NCBI GenBank assembly: GCA_050290265.1
Contig: JBNKHI010000007.1
Coordinates: 1 to 64,000 of the forward strand
Length of the DNA: 64,000 nt
Source: JBNKFV01 sp050290265
Lineage (GTDB): Bacteria; Pseudomonadota; Gammaproteobacteria; Pseudomonadales; Cellvibrionaceae
Direction of reading: 5' to 3'
Part shown: positions 54,640 through 63,675 of the stretch, in pieces
How positions within the stretch are numbered: position 1 is the stretch's first letter
How the letters are laid out: each line of letters starts with the position of its first letter
The notes under the pieces: generated by a model
What the model saw: only the letters and a program-made list of their open reading frames with translations
The model's database searches: none
What the model was told of the DNA's origin: nothing
Program-made: the position numbers and the translations under genes

Positions 54640-56604
54640 TTATTGTTCCTTAATGCCCAGTTGTCGTTGATAAAAGTCCTGTTCTGTTTCGAGCATGCGA
54701 ATAATATTGTCTGCTTGTCGAAAGCCGTGTCCCTCGTTGTGAAACTCAACATACTCAACAGGAATGTTCTTTTCACGTAGTGCCGTGACCATGGCTTTGG
54801 CTTGCGCAGGAGGTACAACTTTATCTTCCAGTCCCTGAAAAAATAGCACTGGGCAATTGAGCTGGTTGATGTGATTAATAGGCGAGCGTTGTTGGTAAAG
54901 CGCTTTTTCTTCAGGGTAAGGGCCGATCAAACTGTCTAAATAGCGGGATTCAAATTTGTGTGTATCTTTGGCCAGGGTTTCCAGGTTGCCGATGCCATAC
55001 AGGCTGGTTCCCAAGGTAAAGGTATCAGTGAAGGTTAGTGCAGCGAGAACAGTGTAGCCGCCGGCGCTGCTGCCTTTGATAATAAGTTGCTCCTTATTCA
55101 CACGGTTTGACTCGGCCAGGTATTGTGCGCCTGCGCAAACGTCTTCAACATCGGCAATACCCCATTGCTTGTGTAGTGCGTTGCGAAATGCTCTGCCGTA
55201 ACCGGTGCTGCCTCTATAGTTAACATCAAGTACGGCAAAGCCTCGGCTTGTCCAGTATTGAATCTTTAAGTTTAAAGCACTGCTGGTGGCACCTGTAGGC
55301 CCGCCATGGCAGAGAACTATCAATGGTGGTTTTGTTTCGTTCAGTGGCTCCACGTCAGGGTTGCATGGAGAATAAAAAAATCCATAGGCAGATTGGCCGT
55401 TACTTGTCGGAAAGGTAAGTGCTTCGGGCTTTGAGAACCAATCGGGGCTGAGCGTGTTTGTTGCACTGGTTTTGATAGATTGGCAGTTTGCTTTCGATAT
55501 ATGTACCCGGCCTAACGATACGTTGTCGCAAAAGACTATCTGTTCAGCATCGGTAGGTGATGCACCAAGCCATAAAGCGCCTTTTTTCGAGCAATGAATA
55601 CTGGTGATGTAAGAGAAGGGTACCGGTATAACTTGTCGCGTTTTATCTGTTGTATTCAGTTTCAACAGGTACCAGTTGCCATTTTCTGTGTAGGTACAAA
55701 TAATCGTGTCTGTGTTAATAAATCCGTAAGTGGACATGCCAAACACCCACTGTGGTGTGGCGAATTCGGCGTTCATTTCACAAATGTTTTCTAAGCTGTC
55801 TTGCGCGTCATCGTAGCGATAAATGTTCCACCAGTTGTTTCTATCGCTGACAAGAAATAGCTCGCCTGCTGGCGACCATTGCGGTTGAAAAATTGATTCA
55901 GCCTGTTTATCTCCAGCAATCGTTTTAATACAGTCTAATGTACCATTGGACTCTACACGAGCAATGCTGCACTGGGTGTGATCCCATGGCATATTAGGGT
56001 GTTGCCATGTTAGCCATGTTAAGTGTTGTCCGTCCGGAGACAGATTTGGACTGGAATAAAAATCTTGGCCACTGGCTAATGTGTGTTGCTGAAACGGTTC
56101 TGCCAGTTCAATGGCGATTAAGCTGCTACTGGGTTCCTGGGTATTGTTGCCCGTGTCTTCACAGACACAAATAAGTCGCTGCCGTTTTTCGTCAATAATC
56201 AAGTCTGCATAATGCTGCCCGCTTTCTTGTGTGATTGCCTCTGGTTGGCTTTTCGCAGCGCGAGTATCAAGGCGATAGATACATTGGTCGTCAGCGAGGA
56301 CAAAGTACACAATGCCATTACTGACACAATAGCTGGCACCACCGTATTCATGTGCTTTGGTGCGGGTGTTGATTGGGTAGGGCAGAATATCTTCAATGTG
56401 TTTGGTAGTATCTGAAATTCTGGTTCTGGCAATCGTGGTACGTCCTCGCTCAAGAGGACGGGATTCGAGCCAGTAAATATAATCGCCATCGAAGCGCGGT
56501 TCGCCCAAGCGAATGCTGTCGCCCACTAATAACTCTGCGGTTATTGCCGAGGGCCAGGTGCCGTAAGGGCGTTGTGTATCCATATGTGAGTTGTTTTTAC
56601 TCAT
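54640..56604 (-). CDS. S9-family prolyl oligopeptidase-like peptidase
   Basis: 654 aa. N-terminal beta-propeller of ~380 residues (GEPRFDGDYIYWLESRP, then GQHLTWLTWQHPNMPWD) and a C-terminal alpha/beta hydrolase peptidase domain with S513 (GSSAGGYT), D594 (LEDKVVPP) and H626 (EGHGFRQ). No signal peptide, so cytosolic. Probably cleaves short peptides; resembles the dipeptidyl aminopeptidase/acylaminoacyl-peptidase group. Followed immediately by greB. Confidence 0.92.
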   Translation of the reverse strand: MSKNNSHMDTQRPYGTWPSAITAELLVGDSIRLGEPRFDGDYIYWLESRPLERGRTTIARTRISDTTKHIEDILPYPINTRTKAHEYGGASYCVSNGIVYFVLADDQCIYRLDTRAAKSQPEAITQESGQHYADLIIDEKRQRLICVCEDTGNNTQEPSSSLIAIELAEPFQQHTLASGQDFYSSPNLSPDGQHLTWLTWQHPNMPWDHTQCSIARVESNGTLDCIKTIAGDKQAESIFQPQWSPAGELFLVSDRNNWWNIYRYDDAQDSLENICEMNAEFATPQWVFGMSTYGFINTDTIICTYTENGNWYLLKLNTTDKTRQVIPVPFSYITSIHCSKKGALWLGASPTDAEQIVFCDNVSLGRVHISKANCQSIKTSATNTLSPDWFSKPEALTFPTSNGQSAYGFFYSPCNPDVEPLNETKPPLIVLCHGGPTGATSSALNLKIQYWTSRGFAVLDVNYRGSTGYGRAFRNALHKQWGIADVEDVCAGAQYLAESNRVNKEQLIIKGSSAGGYTVLAALTFTDTFTLGTSLYGIGNLETLAKDTHKFESRYLDSLIGPYPEEKALYQQRSPINHINQLNCPVLFFQGLEDKVVPPAQAKAMVTALREKNIPVEYVEFHNEGHGFRQADNIIRMLETEQDFYQRQLGIKEQ

Positions 56605-56807
56605 AAACAGTTATCAACCATTTGTGATTTTGTGTATTTGAACAGATGAGCTAGTGTAGAGTATTTTGCAGCGACAAAAAAACAGCCAGTAATGTTACAG
56701 TCTGAGTCCCTTCGCGAGAATAACGATGCTCCAACCCCCTAAGAGCAATAATTACGTCATTTAACTCTGTTAGTATCGATAGCTGGTCTGGCTCTGCGAA
56801 AGCTTAC

Positions 56808-56828
56808 ATTAACCGGCGTAAGGTTAAT
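56808..56828. promoter_or_regulatory. 7-bp inverted repeat before the methyltransferase gene
   Basis: ATTAACC (56808-56814) / GGTTAAT (56822-56828) with a 7-nt spacer in the 280-bp divergent region between the S9 peptidase and methyltransferase genes. Operator-like; no T-tract. No other structure stands out in 56605-56884. Confidence 0.3.
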
Positions 56829-56884
56829 TCTAATGTTTTGTGGCACTTATGCATTCTTATTGAAAACGATTAGGTAGTTAGTTA

Positions 56885-57526
56885 ATGGCGAGAAAAATGA
56901 ATAAAGAAAAGGCATGGGTTTTTAATGGTGTAAAAGCCTTTATGAACGGCCACCCAGAGATTAAGCGCATACAGAAATTGAATGATGCGCCGTCCATACA
57001 TGGTGATAAAGTTTGGGATTCGTGCTTTGTGCTTATGGATTTTTTGACGGAATTTCCGGTTGCTAAAAATCAAGTGGTTATGGATATCGGATGCGGATGG
57101 GGCGTATTAAGTAGTTATCTGGCAAAGAAATTGGGCGCTGCAGTTATTGGTGTGGATGCAGACCCTGCGGTCAAGCCCTATTTTGATTTGCACGCAAAGG
57201 CCAATGGGGTAGGGCTGGACTTTGCTGCTGGGCCAATGAGTGTTTTAAAACGTGACTCGTTAGCCTATGTGGATATTCTGGTGGGCGCTGATATTTGTTT
57301 TTGGCCTGAGCTGCAATTGGAATGGCAATCTTTAATTGAACGTGCGGCAGATGCAGGGTTGAAAGGGGTTTACTTAGCTGACCCTGGCCGAGAGCCATTT
57401 TGGCAATTGGTAAAGCATTGTAAAAAGCGTTATGGCAAGAAGCGAGCCCAGCATTGGGAGCATGCCATTAAAGAACCATTTCGTACTGAAAAATATGTGC
57501 TTGAACTGAATTTGGCTGACGATTAG
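56885..57526 (+). CDS. Class I SAM-dependent methyltransferase
   Basis: 213 aa. SAM-binding motif I is VVMDIGCGWGVLSSYLAKKL (DIGCGWG at 67-73), then the acidic motif II end VIGVDADP and a motif IV-like VDILVGADICFWPELQ. The pattern resembles METTL/ETFB-lysine or nicotinamide N-methyltransferase-like enzymes, which carry similar post-motif residues, but the substrate cannot be assigned. Single gene, sharing a terminator with convergent cspA-type gene. Confidence 0.82.
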   Translation: MARKMNKEKAWVFNGVKAFMNGHPEIKRIQKLNDAPSIHGDKVWDSCFVLMDFLTEFPVAKNQVVMDIGCGWGVLSSYLAKKLGAAVIGVDADPAVKPYFDLHAKANGVGLDFAAGPMSVLKRDSLAYVDILVGADICFWPELQLEWQSLIERAADAGLKGVYLADPGREPFWQLVKHCKKRYGKKRAQHWEHAIKEPFRTEKYVLELNLADD

Positions 57527-57553
57527 TTTAAACGGCGCTTTGAGTAAGCAATA

Positions 57554-57583
57554 AAAAAGGCAAGCTTCTCAGCTTGCCTTTTT
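57554..57583. terminator. Bidirectional terminator between methyltransferase and cold-shock genes
   Basis: Perfect 12-bp inverted repeat AAAAAGGCAAGC / GCTTGCCTTTTT (57554-57565 and 57572-57583) with a 6-nt loop. Works for both convergent genes. Confidence 0.88.
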
Positions 57584-57606
57584 GGTAACATCTTAGTCGT
57601 TTAGAC

Positions 57607-57816
57607 TTAGATTGCTACGATGTTCTCGGCTTGTGGGCCTTTTTGACCTTGAGTCACGGTAAATTCTACGCGCTGACCTTCTGCCAAAGTTTTGAATCCT
57701 GAGCTAGCAATTGCGCTGTAGTGAGCGAAAACGTCTGGACCAGACTCTTGCTCAATAAAACCAAAACCTTTTGATTCGTTAAACCATTTTACGGTGCCAG
57801 TTACTGTATTAGACAT
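57607..57816 (-). CDS. CspA-family cold-shock protein
   Basis: 69 aa from ATG 57816, the standard length; AGGA lies about eight bases upstream. OB-fold nucleic-acid-binding protein with RNP1 (KGFGFI) and RNP2 (VFAHYSAI). An RNA chaperone by family. The gene-free stretch upstream (57817-58114) is long enough for the extended 5' leader typical of cspA-type genes, but I could not identify a cold box with confidence. Confidence 0.95.
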   Translation of the reverse strand: MSNTVTGTVKWFNESKGFGFIEQESGPDVFAHYSAIASSGFKTLAEGQRVEFTVTQGQKGPQAENIVAI

Positions 57817-58114
57817 AGGAAAAATCCTGTAAGTATTAATTAAGATTGCCTTACATAAAGAAAGGCGGGAATAGCGTGAAATAGACTGATGATTTGAAAC
57901 TACAGGACGAGCCAATGCAGAAATTGCAACGAAACGGATAGTACAAATACTAGGCTTACTTTCTAGCTGACAACCAGACTATAGCGCACGAACACGGAAG
58001 TCAAACTATTTCTATGAGGTTAGAAAAATACCTTTGCACGGCGTTGTTTAATAATAAACGTCCTTGTTTTAACGCTTGGAAACACCTCTTGTCTGCTTCA
58101 GGAGGTTATCGCGC

Positions 58115-58375
58115 TCAGGTAATTTCGTGGGAGTGAAGCTGTTCTAATGCTAGTTGGGCCGCTGGTGTTAATTTCGGATTGATAGCTTCTTTGTTTTGGC
58201 AAATTTTCAGGCGCATTGATTTTGCCCAAAAACTGGTTATGTGGCTGGCAATTTTACTTGCAGCTTCCTGCTCGCTAATGTTTCGCGGCATGTTAATACT
58301 AATCTGGTTGATCATTTTAACCAGGTGTTCAAGTTCGTTTTCACTCACAAATATATCCTTGTCTTTTAGCAGCAA
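58115..58375 (-). CDS. fdsD: Formate dehydrogenase delta subunit
   Basis: 86 aa. Matches the small FdsD protein that ends fds operons (LVKMINQISINMP, then AASKIASHITSFWAKSMR). FdsD is needed for active NAD-dependent formate dehydrogenase in other bacteria, probably as an assembly factor or small subunit. Starts 19 bp after the fdhD stop; last gene of the operon. Confidence 0.85.
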   Translation of the reverse strand: MLLKDKDIFVSENELEHLVKMINQISINMPRNISEQEAASKIASHITSFWAKSMRLKICQNKEAINPKLTPAAQLALEQLHSHEIT

Positions 58376-58394
58376 CGGTTTAGTAAATTCAGCA

Positions 58395-59240
58395 TCAGCA
58401 GGGGCTCTGCAGGGCTAAATTTCGGTTGTAAATGACTTGTCGCCCTTGGCGCACAAAGCCAACTAAATTCATGTTTGCGCGCTTAGCCAGGTCAACAGCC
58501 ATACTGGTGGGGGCTGATACCGAAACCAGTGTAGAAATACCAAAATAAGCGGCCTTGGTAACCATTTCGTAGCTGGCGCGGCTGGAAATGACAACAAACG
58601 CGTTCTCTGACGGTTCGTTAGCCAGGCTGCCAATGAGTTTGTCTAATGCATTGTGACGTCCTACATCTTCTCGCAGTTGTTCGAGTTTGCCCTCGTCATC
58701 GAAATAGGCTGCAGCATGGGTTGCTCCGCATTGTGATTGTAACCATTGTGCCTTTTGCATTTGGGCCAAGGCTGAGTCAATAGCGGCATAGCCGGGTATT
58801 GAGCTGGCCCTTGGAACTACCTTTATTGACGGTTGGATAGCCTCTAATGCGTCTAAACCACACAGACCACATCCGGTTCGGCCACTTAATTGTCTGCGCC
58901 GCACTTTTAGACGATTAAACGCTTCTGCGGCAACCTGCATCTGGATTTCTATACCCAGATCTGAACCTTGAACTTCAATGTCCAGCAGTTGATTACGGTT
59001 GTCTACGATGCCTTCCGTCAAACTAAAGCCAATGCCGAAGTCTTCCAAGTTCAATGGTGAAGCCATCATTACTGCATGGCTAATACCGTTGTAGACCATG
59101 GCCACCGGCGCTTCTTCCGCAATATGATCCTGGGCCGGTCGGCTTTCTTCGACTCTACTTTCAGCACTACTTTCGGTAGTACGAACTTCTACATCGCAGA
59201 GCCGAACTCCCTCGGGTTGAACAGGTTTCATCGCTGTCAA
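58395..59240 (-). CDS. fdhD: Formate dehydrogenase accessory sulfurtransferase FdhD
   Basis: 281 aa. Passes sulfur to the molybdenum cofactor of formate dehydrogenase, which is required for activity. The conserved CxxC is C124-GL-C127 (RTGCGLCG), and EDVGRHNALDKLIG is the family signature. Lies 14 bp after fdsA (fdsC position in other fds operons), so it is dedicated to this enzyme. Confidence 0.95.
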   Translation of the reverse strand: MTAMKPVQPEGVRLCDVEVRTTESSAESRVEESRPAQDHIAEEAPVAMVYNGISHAVMMASPLNLEDFGIGFSLTEGIVDNRNQLLDIEVQGSDLGIEIQMQVAAEAFNRLKVRRRQLSGRTGCGLCGLDALEAIQPSIKVVPRASSIPGYAAIDSALAQMQKAQWLQSQCGATHAAAYFDDEGKLEQLREDVGRHNALDKLIGSLANEPSENAFVVISSRASYEMVTKAAYFGISTLVSVSAPTSMAVDLAKRANMNLVGFVRQGRQVIYNRNLALQSPC

Positions 59241-59254
59241 ATGATTAGTCTCAG

Positions 59255-62134
59255 TTATTGCTCTACAAACGCTATTTGGCGCTCGCTGAACTCATTGTAT
59301 TCGACTTGCCATTCCGAGGACTGTGGTTTCCCCGTCACTTTACTGACTTGAACAGCCGTGACTTTGTATTCAGGACAGTTTGTGGCCCAGTCAGAATTGT
59401 CTGTCGTAATCACATTGGCGCCGGTGCTGGGGTGATGGAACGTTGTGTAAACCACCCCGGGTTGGACTCTGTCGGTGAGCTTTGCACGCAATTGCGTTGC
59501 ACCCGCCCGGCTGCCGACAGACACCCAGTCGCCGTCGTTAATACCCCTGTCTTCCGCATCGTGAGGGTGAATTTCCAACAGGTCTTCTGCATGCCAGCTC
59601 ACATTCGCGGTACGGCGGGTTTGGGCACCCACATTGTATTGGGAAAGAATACGACCAGTAGTGAGTAGCAGCGGGTACTTACGATTAACCTTCTCGTCAG
59701 TGGCAACGTATTCGGTAATGGCGAAATATCCTTTGCCACGCACAAATTCGTCAATGTGCATAATCGGTGTGCCATTGGGCGCTTGGTCATTACAGGGCCA
59801 CTGTAGAGACCCTTCTTGTTCTAATCGCTCCCAGCTAACGTTGGTAAAGGTTGGCGTTAAAGCGGCAATTTCTGCGAGAATTTCGCTGGGATGACTGTAG
59901 TGCATTTCGTAACCCAATGCTTTGGACAGCCCCAGTGTCACCTGCCAGTCTTCCAGTCCACCTAATGGCGCCATGACTTTACGCACAGGCGAGATACGGC
60001 GCTCAGCATTGGTGAAGGTGCCACTTTTTTCCAAAAAGCTGGAACCGGGCAAAAATACATGGGCAAACTTTGCGGTTTCGTTGAGGAAAATATCCTGCAC
60101 GATCAGGCACTCCAGATTGCGCAATGCTGCTTCGACGTGCTGGGTGTTAGGGTCTGACTGGGCAATGTCTTCGCCCTGTACATACAGTCCTTTATAGGTG
60201 CCTTCGACCGCAGCATCGAGCATGTTGGTAATGCGATAACCGGGTTCAGATTGCAGTTTTACGCCCCAGGCTTTTTCGAATTGCTCGCGCACTTCGAGGG
60301 TGGAAACGTGACGATAGCCTGGAAACTCATGGGGAAACGACCCCATATCGCAAGAACCCTGAACATTGTTTTGACCGCGTAACGGATTGACACCAACGCC
60401 TTCTCGCCCGACGTTACCCGTCAGCATGGCGATGTTGGCAATGCCCATGACCATGGTTGAACCCTGGCTATGTTCGGTAACGCCCAGACCATAATAGATC
60501 GCAGCATTGCCGCCAGTGGCGTAGAGACGAGCAGCTGCCCGCAGCTCGTCTGCTGGAATGCCAGTGATGGATTCCATTGCTTCGGGTGAGTTGCGTTCTT
60601 CGCTGATAAAACTGCGCCAAGCGTCGAAGGCTTCGGTTTCGCAGCGTTCGGTAATAAAGCTTTGGGCGGCCAGGTTTTCTGTCACGATGACATGGGCCAT
60701 CGCATTGATAAACGCGACGTTGGTGCCCGGACGCAGTTTCAAGTGATGGTCTGCGCTAACGTGCGGACTTTTTACCAGGTCTATGCGTCGTGGGTCCACG
60801 ACAATCAGCTTGGCACCTTCGCGCAGGCGTTTTTTCATGCGTGAACCGAAGACGGGGTGCCCGTCTGTGGGGTTAGCACCAATCACCATCATGACGTCGG
60901 TTTTTTCAACCGAGTCGAAAGTTTGTGTTCCTGCCGACTCTCCCAGTGTGGTTTTTAAGCCAAAACCCGTCGGTGAATGACAAACCCGGGCGCAGGTGTC
61001 GACATTGTTGTTACCAAATGCTGCTCTAACGAGTTTTTGTACTAAGTAAGTTTCCTCGTTGGTGCAGCGTGACGAGGTAATACCGCCTACGGAGTCGATG
61101 CCATAGGTAGCTTGAATCCCTTTGATTTTCTTAGCGGCAAAGGTGAAGGCCTCGTCCCAGGATACTTTGCGCCAGGGCTGGTCGATACTGTCGCGAACCA
61201 TGGGATGGGTAATACGGTCAGCGTGGGTGGCGTAACCGAATGCAAAGCGGCCTTTGACGCAGCTGTGCCCGCGATTGGCTTCACCGCCTTTCCACGGTGT
61301 CATACGCACGACTTCGTCGCCCTTCATATCTGCTTTGAATGAACAACCTACACCGCAATAGGCACAGGTGGTAATTACTGAGTGATCGGGCAGACCTTTT
61401 TCAACAATAGACGTTTCCATCAGCGTAGCGGTGGGGCATGCCTGTACGCAGGCACCACAAGACACACATTCCGAGTCCATGAAATCTTGGTTTTGGCCAG
61501 GAGACACTTTGGAGTCAAAGCCTCTACCGTCGATAGTGAGTGCAAAAGTGCCCTGGGTTTCTTCGCAGGCGCGCACGCAGCGCGAGCAGACAATGCACTT
61601 GCTGGGATCGAATGTGAAATAGGGGTTGGAGGTATCTTTTTCGGCACTCAGATGGTTATTGCCTTCGTATCCGTAGCGCACGTTGCGCAAACCAACAACA
61701 CCGGTGACATCCTGTAGCTCGCAGTCGCCATTGGCTGAGCAGGTTAAACAGTCAAGGGGGTGGTCGGAGATGTAGAGTTCCATCACGCCCTTGCGCAGCT
61801 GGTCGAGCTTTGGTGTCTGAGTGTGTACTTCCATGCCCGCTTCAACTGGGGTCGTACACGACGCGGGGTAACCGCGGCGGCCGGCAATTTCTACCAAACA
61901 AACCCGGCAAGAACCAAAGGCTTCTACGCTATCGGTAGCGCACAGTTTGGGGATGTTGACGCCGCTCATTGCCGCTGCGCGCATCACGGACGTGCCTGCA
62001 GGGACTTTGACAGCTTGGCCGTCAATGGTCAGGGTAATAAGTTCGCTCATGGCGACCGGGTCGGCTGACGGAGCGGGGGTGCCATAATCGCAGTTCGGAT
62101 CGAGGTCTTTTCTAGGATCAAAGTATTCCAACAT
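59255..62134 (-). CDS. fdsA: NAD-dependent formate dehydrogenase alpha subunit (Mo-bisMGD)
   Basis: 959 aa. Oxidises formate to CO2 and can run in reverse. Cofactor ligands can be read in order: [2Fe-2S] C65, C76, C79, C93; His-Cys3 [4Fe-4S] H125, C129, C132, C138; two ferredoxin-type [4Fe-4S] at C180/C183/C186/C190 and C223/C226/C229/C233; the MGD-domain [4Fe-4S] at C257, C260, C264, C292; and the molybdenum ligand C385 with H386 (CARVCHSPT). The ligand is cysteine, not selenocysteine, so no SECIS is required. No Tat signal, so cytosolic. Eleven bp after fdsB. Confidence 0.96.
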   Translation of the reverse strand: MLEYFDPRKDLDPNCDYGTPAPSADPVAMSELITLTIDGQAVKVPAGTSVMRAAAMSGVNIPKLCATDSVEAFGSCRVCLVEIAGRRGYPASCTTPVEAGMEVHTQTPKLDQLRKGVMELYISDHPLDCLTCSANGDCELQDVTGVVGLRNVRYGYEGNNHLSAEKDTSNPYFTFDPSKCIVCSRCVRACEETQGTFALTIDGRGFDSKVSPGQNQDFMDSECVSCGACVQACPTATLMETSIVEKGLPDHSVITTCAYCGVGCSFKADMKGDEVVRMTPWKGGEANRGHSCVKGRFAFGYATHADRITHPMVRDSIDQPWRKVSWDEAFTFAAKKIKGIQATYGIDSVGGITSSRCTNEETYLVQKLVRAAFGNNNVDTCARVCHSPTGFGLKTTLGESAGTQTFDSVEKTDVMMVIGANPTDGHPVFGSRMKKRLREGAKLIVVDPRRIDLVKSPHVSADHHLKLRPGTNVAFINAMAHVIVTENLAAQSFITERCETEAFDAWRSFISEERNSPEAMESITGIPADELRAAARLYATGGNAAIYYGLGVTEHSQGSTMVMGIANIAMLTGNVGREGVGVNPLRGQNNVQGSCDMGSFPHEFPGYRHVSTLEVREQFEKAWGVKLQSEPGYRITNMLDAAVEGTYKGLYVQGEDIAQSDPNTQHVEAALRNLECLIVQDIFLNETAKFAHVFLPGSSFLEKSGTFTNAERRISPVRKVMAPLGGLEDWQVTLGLSKALGYEMHYSHPSEILAEIAALTPTFTNVSWERLEQEGSLQWPCNDQAPNGTPIMHIDEFVRGKGYFAITEYVATDEKVNRKYPLLLTTGRILSQYNVGAQTRRTANVSWHAEDLLEIHPHDAEDRGINDGDWVSVGSRAGATQLRAKLTDRVQPGVVYTTFHHPSTGANVITTDNSDWATNCPEYKVTAVQVSKVTGKPQSSEWQVEYNEFSERQIAFVEQ

Positions 62135-62145
62135 GATGCAGCCTC

Positions 62146-63675
62146 TTAGCGTTTAAAGTCGTCAATAAAGTGCTTCATGGCACTTTGTACTGGAAATGGC
62201 GTCATGCCGCCCATGGCGCAGAGTGACGCGTTGACCATGGTGTCGCAGAGGTCCTCCAGTAGCGCCAGGTTGTTATCGGGATTTTCGCCGTTGCGAATCT
62301 TGTCGATAACTTCTACGCCGCGAGTGGATCCGATGCGGCAGGGCGTGCACTTGCCACAGGATTCCGCTACGCAGAATTCCATGGAAAATCTGGCCTGTTC
62401 AGCCATGTCCACTGTGTCATCAAAGGCAACTATGCCGCCGTGGCCAAGTACGGCACCGAGAGCGGCAGTTTTTTCGTAATCCAGTTCTACATCCCACTGA
62501 CTTTCAGGCAGATAAGTACCCAGCGGGCCACCCATTTGTACCGCCTTCATGGGCCGGCCATTAGCGGTGCCGCCACCAAATTCGAAGAGTAGTTCTTTTA
62601 ATGTTGCGCCGAATGCCAGTTCGACCAAGCCGGGCTGTTTTACGTTGCCTGCTAACTGAAAAGGCATAGTGCCGCGAGAACGTCCCTGACCAAATCCTTC
62701 GTAGAAGGCTGCACCCTTGGCAAAAATAATAGGCACACTGGAGAGGGACAGAACGTTGTTAATGATAGTGGGTTTACCGAATAGCCCTATAATGGCCGGC
62801 AGCGGTGGTTTGGCACGCACCATGCCGCGTTTGCCTTCCAGGCTTTCAAGTAGGGCGGTTTCTTCTCCGCAAATATAGGCTTTAGCGCCTAGGCGTACTT
62901 CAAGATGGAAGTTGCGATCAGAGCCTTGAATATTGTCGCCTAGGTAATGGTTCGCATAGGCGACGGCGATAGCCTCATTCAGAATTTCGTGAGCGTGGGG
63001 GTATTCTTCACGCAGATAGATATAGCCTTGCGTCGCGCCAACAGCGAGTCCCGCAATGGTCATCCCTTCGATTAAGCCAAAAGGGTCGGCTTCCATTTGC
63101 AGCCGGTCTGCAAAGGTTCCGGAATCGCCTTCGTCAGCATTGCAAACCACATATTTTTGTGTGGCTGGCGTATCCAGCACCGTTTGCCACTTAATACCAG
63201 TAGGGAAAGCCGCGCCGCCACGACCACGTAAACCGGAATTTTTGACTTCATCCACGCACTGTTGTGTCGTAAGGGTTAGCGCGCGCGCCAGGCCTTGATA
63301 ACCTCCGGCTGTTTTGTAGTCGTCAATACTGACCGGGTCGATAACACCGGCACGGGCGAATGTAAGGCGCTGTTGTCGCTTCAGGTAGGGAATTTCTTCG
63401 GTCAAGCCCAGGTAAAGCGGGTGTCCAGCTTTGCCTTCCAGCATACCTTGTTCGATTAATTCCGGGATGTTTTTAGCATCGACTGGGCCGTAGGCAACAC
63501 GGCCCAAGTCTGTTTCTACCTCTATCATCGGTTCCAGCCAATAGAGGCCGCGCGAACCATTGCGCACCAGCTGTAATTCACCATCATCGAGGTAAGCCTG
63601 TAATGCATGGGCTACTTTTTCGGCACCGGCAGCCAGCGCTGATGAGTCGCGGGGGACAAAAATTTTACGGGGCAT
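62146..63675 (-). CDS. fdsB: NAD-dependent formate dehydrogenase beta subunit (FMN, NuoF-like)
   Basis: 509 aa. Related to complex I NuoF. An N-terminal extension of ~130 residues (thioredoxin-like region) precedes the FMN/NADH domain with GRGGAAFPTGIKW (~151-163) and CNADEGDSGTFADR. The [4Fe-4S] ligands are C440, C443, C446 (ESCGKCTPC) and C486. Transfers electrons from the alpha subunit to NAD+. Its ATG overlaps the fdsG stop (TAATG). Confidence 0.96.
   Translation of the reverse strand: MPRKIFVPRDSSALAAGAEKVAHALQAYLDDGELQLVRNGSRGLYWLEPMIEVETDLGRVAYGPVDAKNIPELIEQGMLEGKAGHPLYLGLTEEIPYLKRQQRLTFARAGVIDPVSIDDYKTAGGYQGLARALTLTTQQCVDEVKNSGLRGRGGAAFPTGIKWQTVLDTPATQKYVVCNADEGDSGTFADRLQMEADPFGLIEGMTIAGLAVGATQGYIYLREEYPHAHEILNEAIAVAYANHYLGDNIQGSDRNFHLEVRLGAKAYICGEETALLESLEGKRGMVRAKPPLPAIIGLFGKPTIINNVLSLSSVPIIFAKGAAFYEGFGQGRSRGTMPFQLAGNVKQPGLVELAFGATLKELLFEFGGGTANGRPMKAVQMGGPLGTYLPESQWDVELDYEKTAALGAVLGHGGIVAFDDTVDMAEQARFSMEFCVAESCGKCTPCRIGSTRGVEVIDKIRNGENPDNNLALLEDLCDTMVNASLCAMGGMTPFPVQSAMKHFIDDFKR

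Noticed and set aside
60950..61020. Possible selenocysteine formate dehydrogenase
   Set aside because: The Mo-ligand position is a normal cysteine codon (CARVCHSPT) and the frame has no internal TGA.
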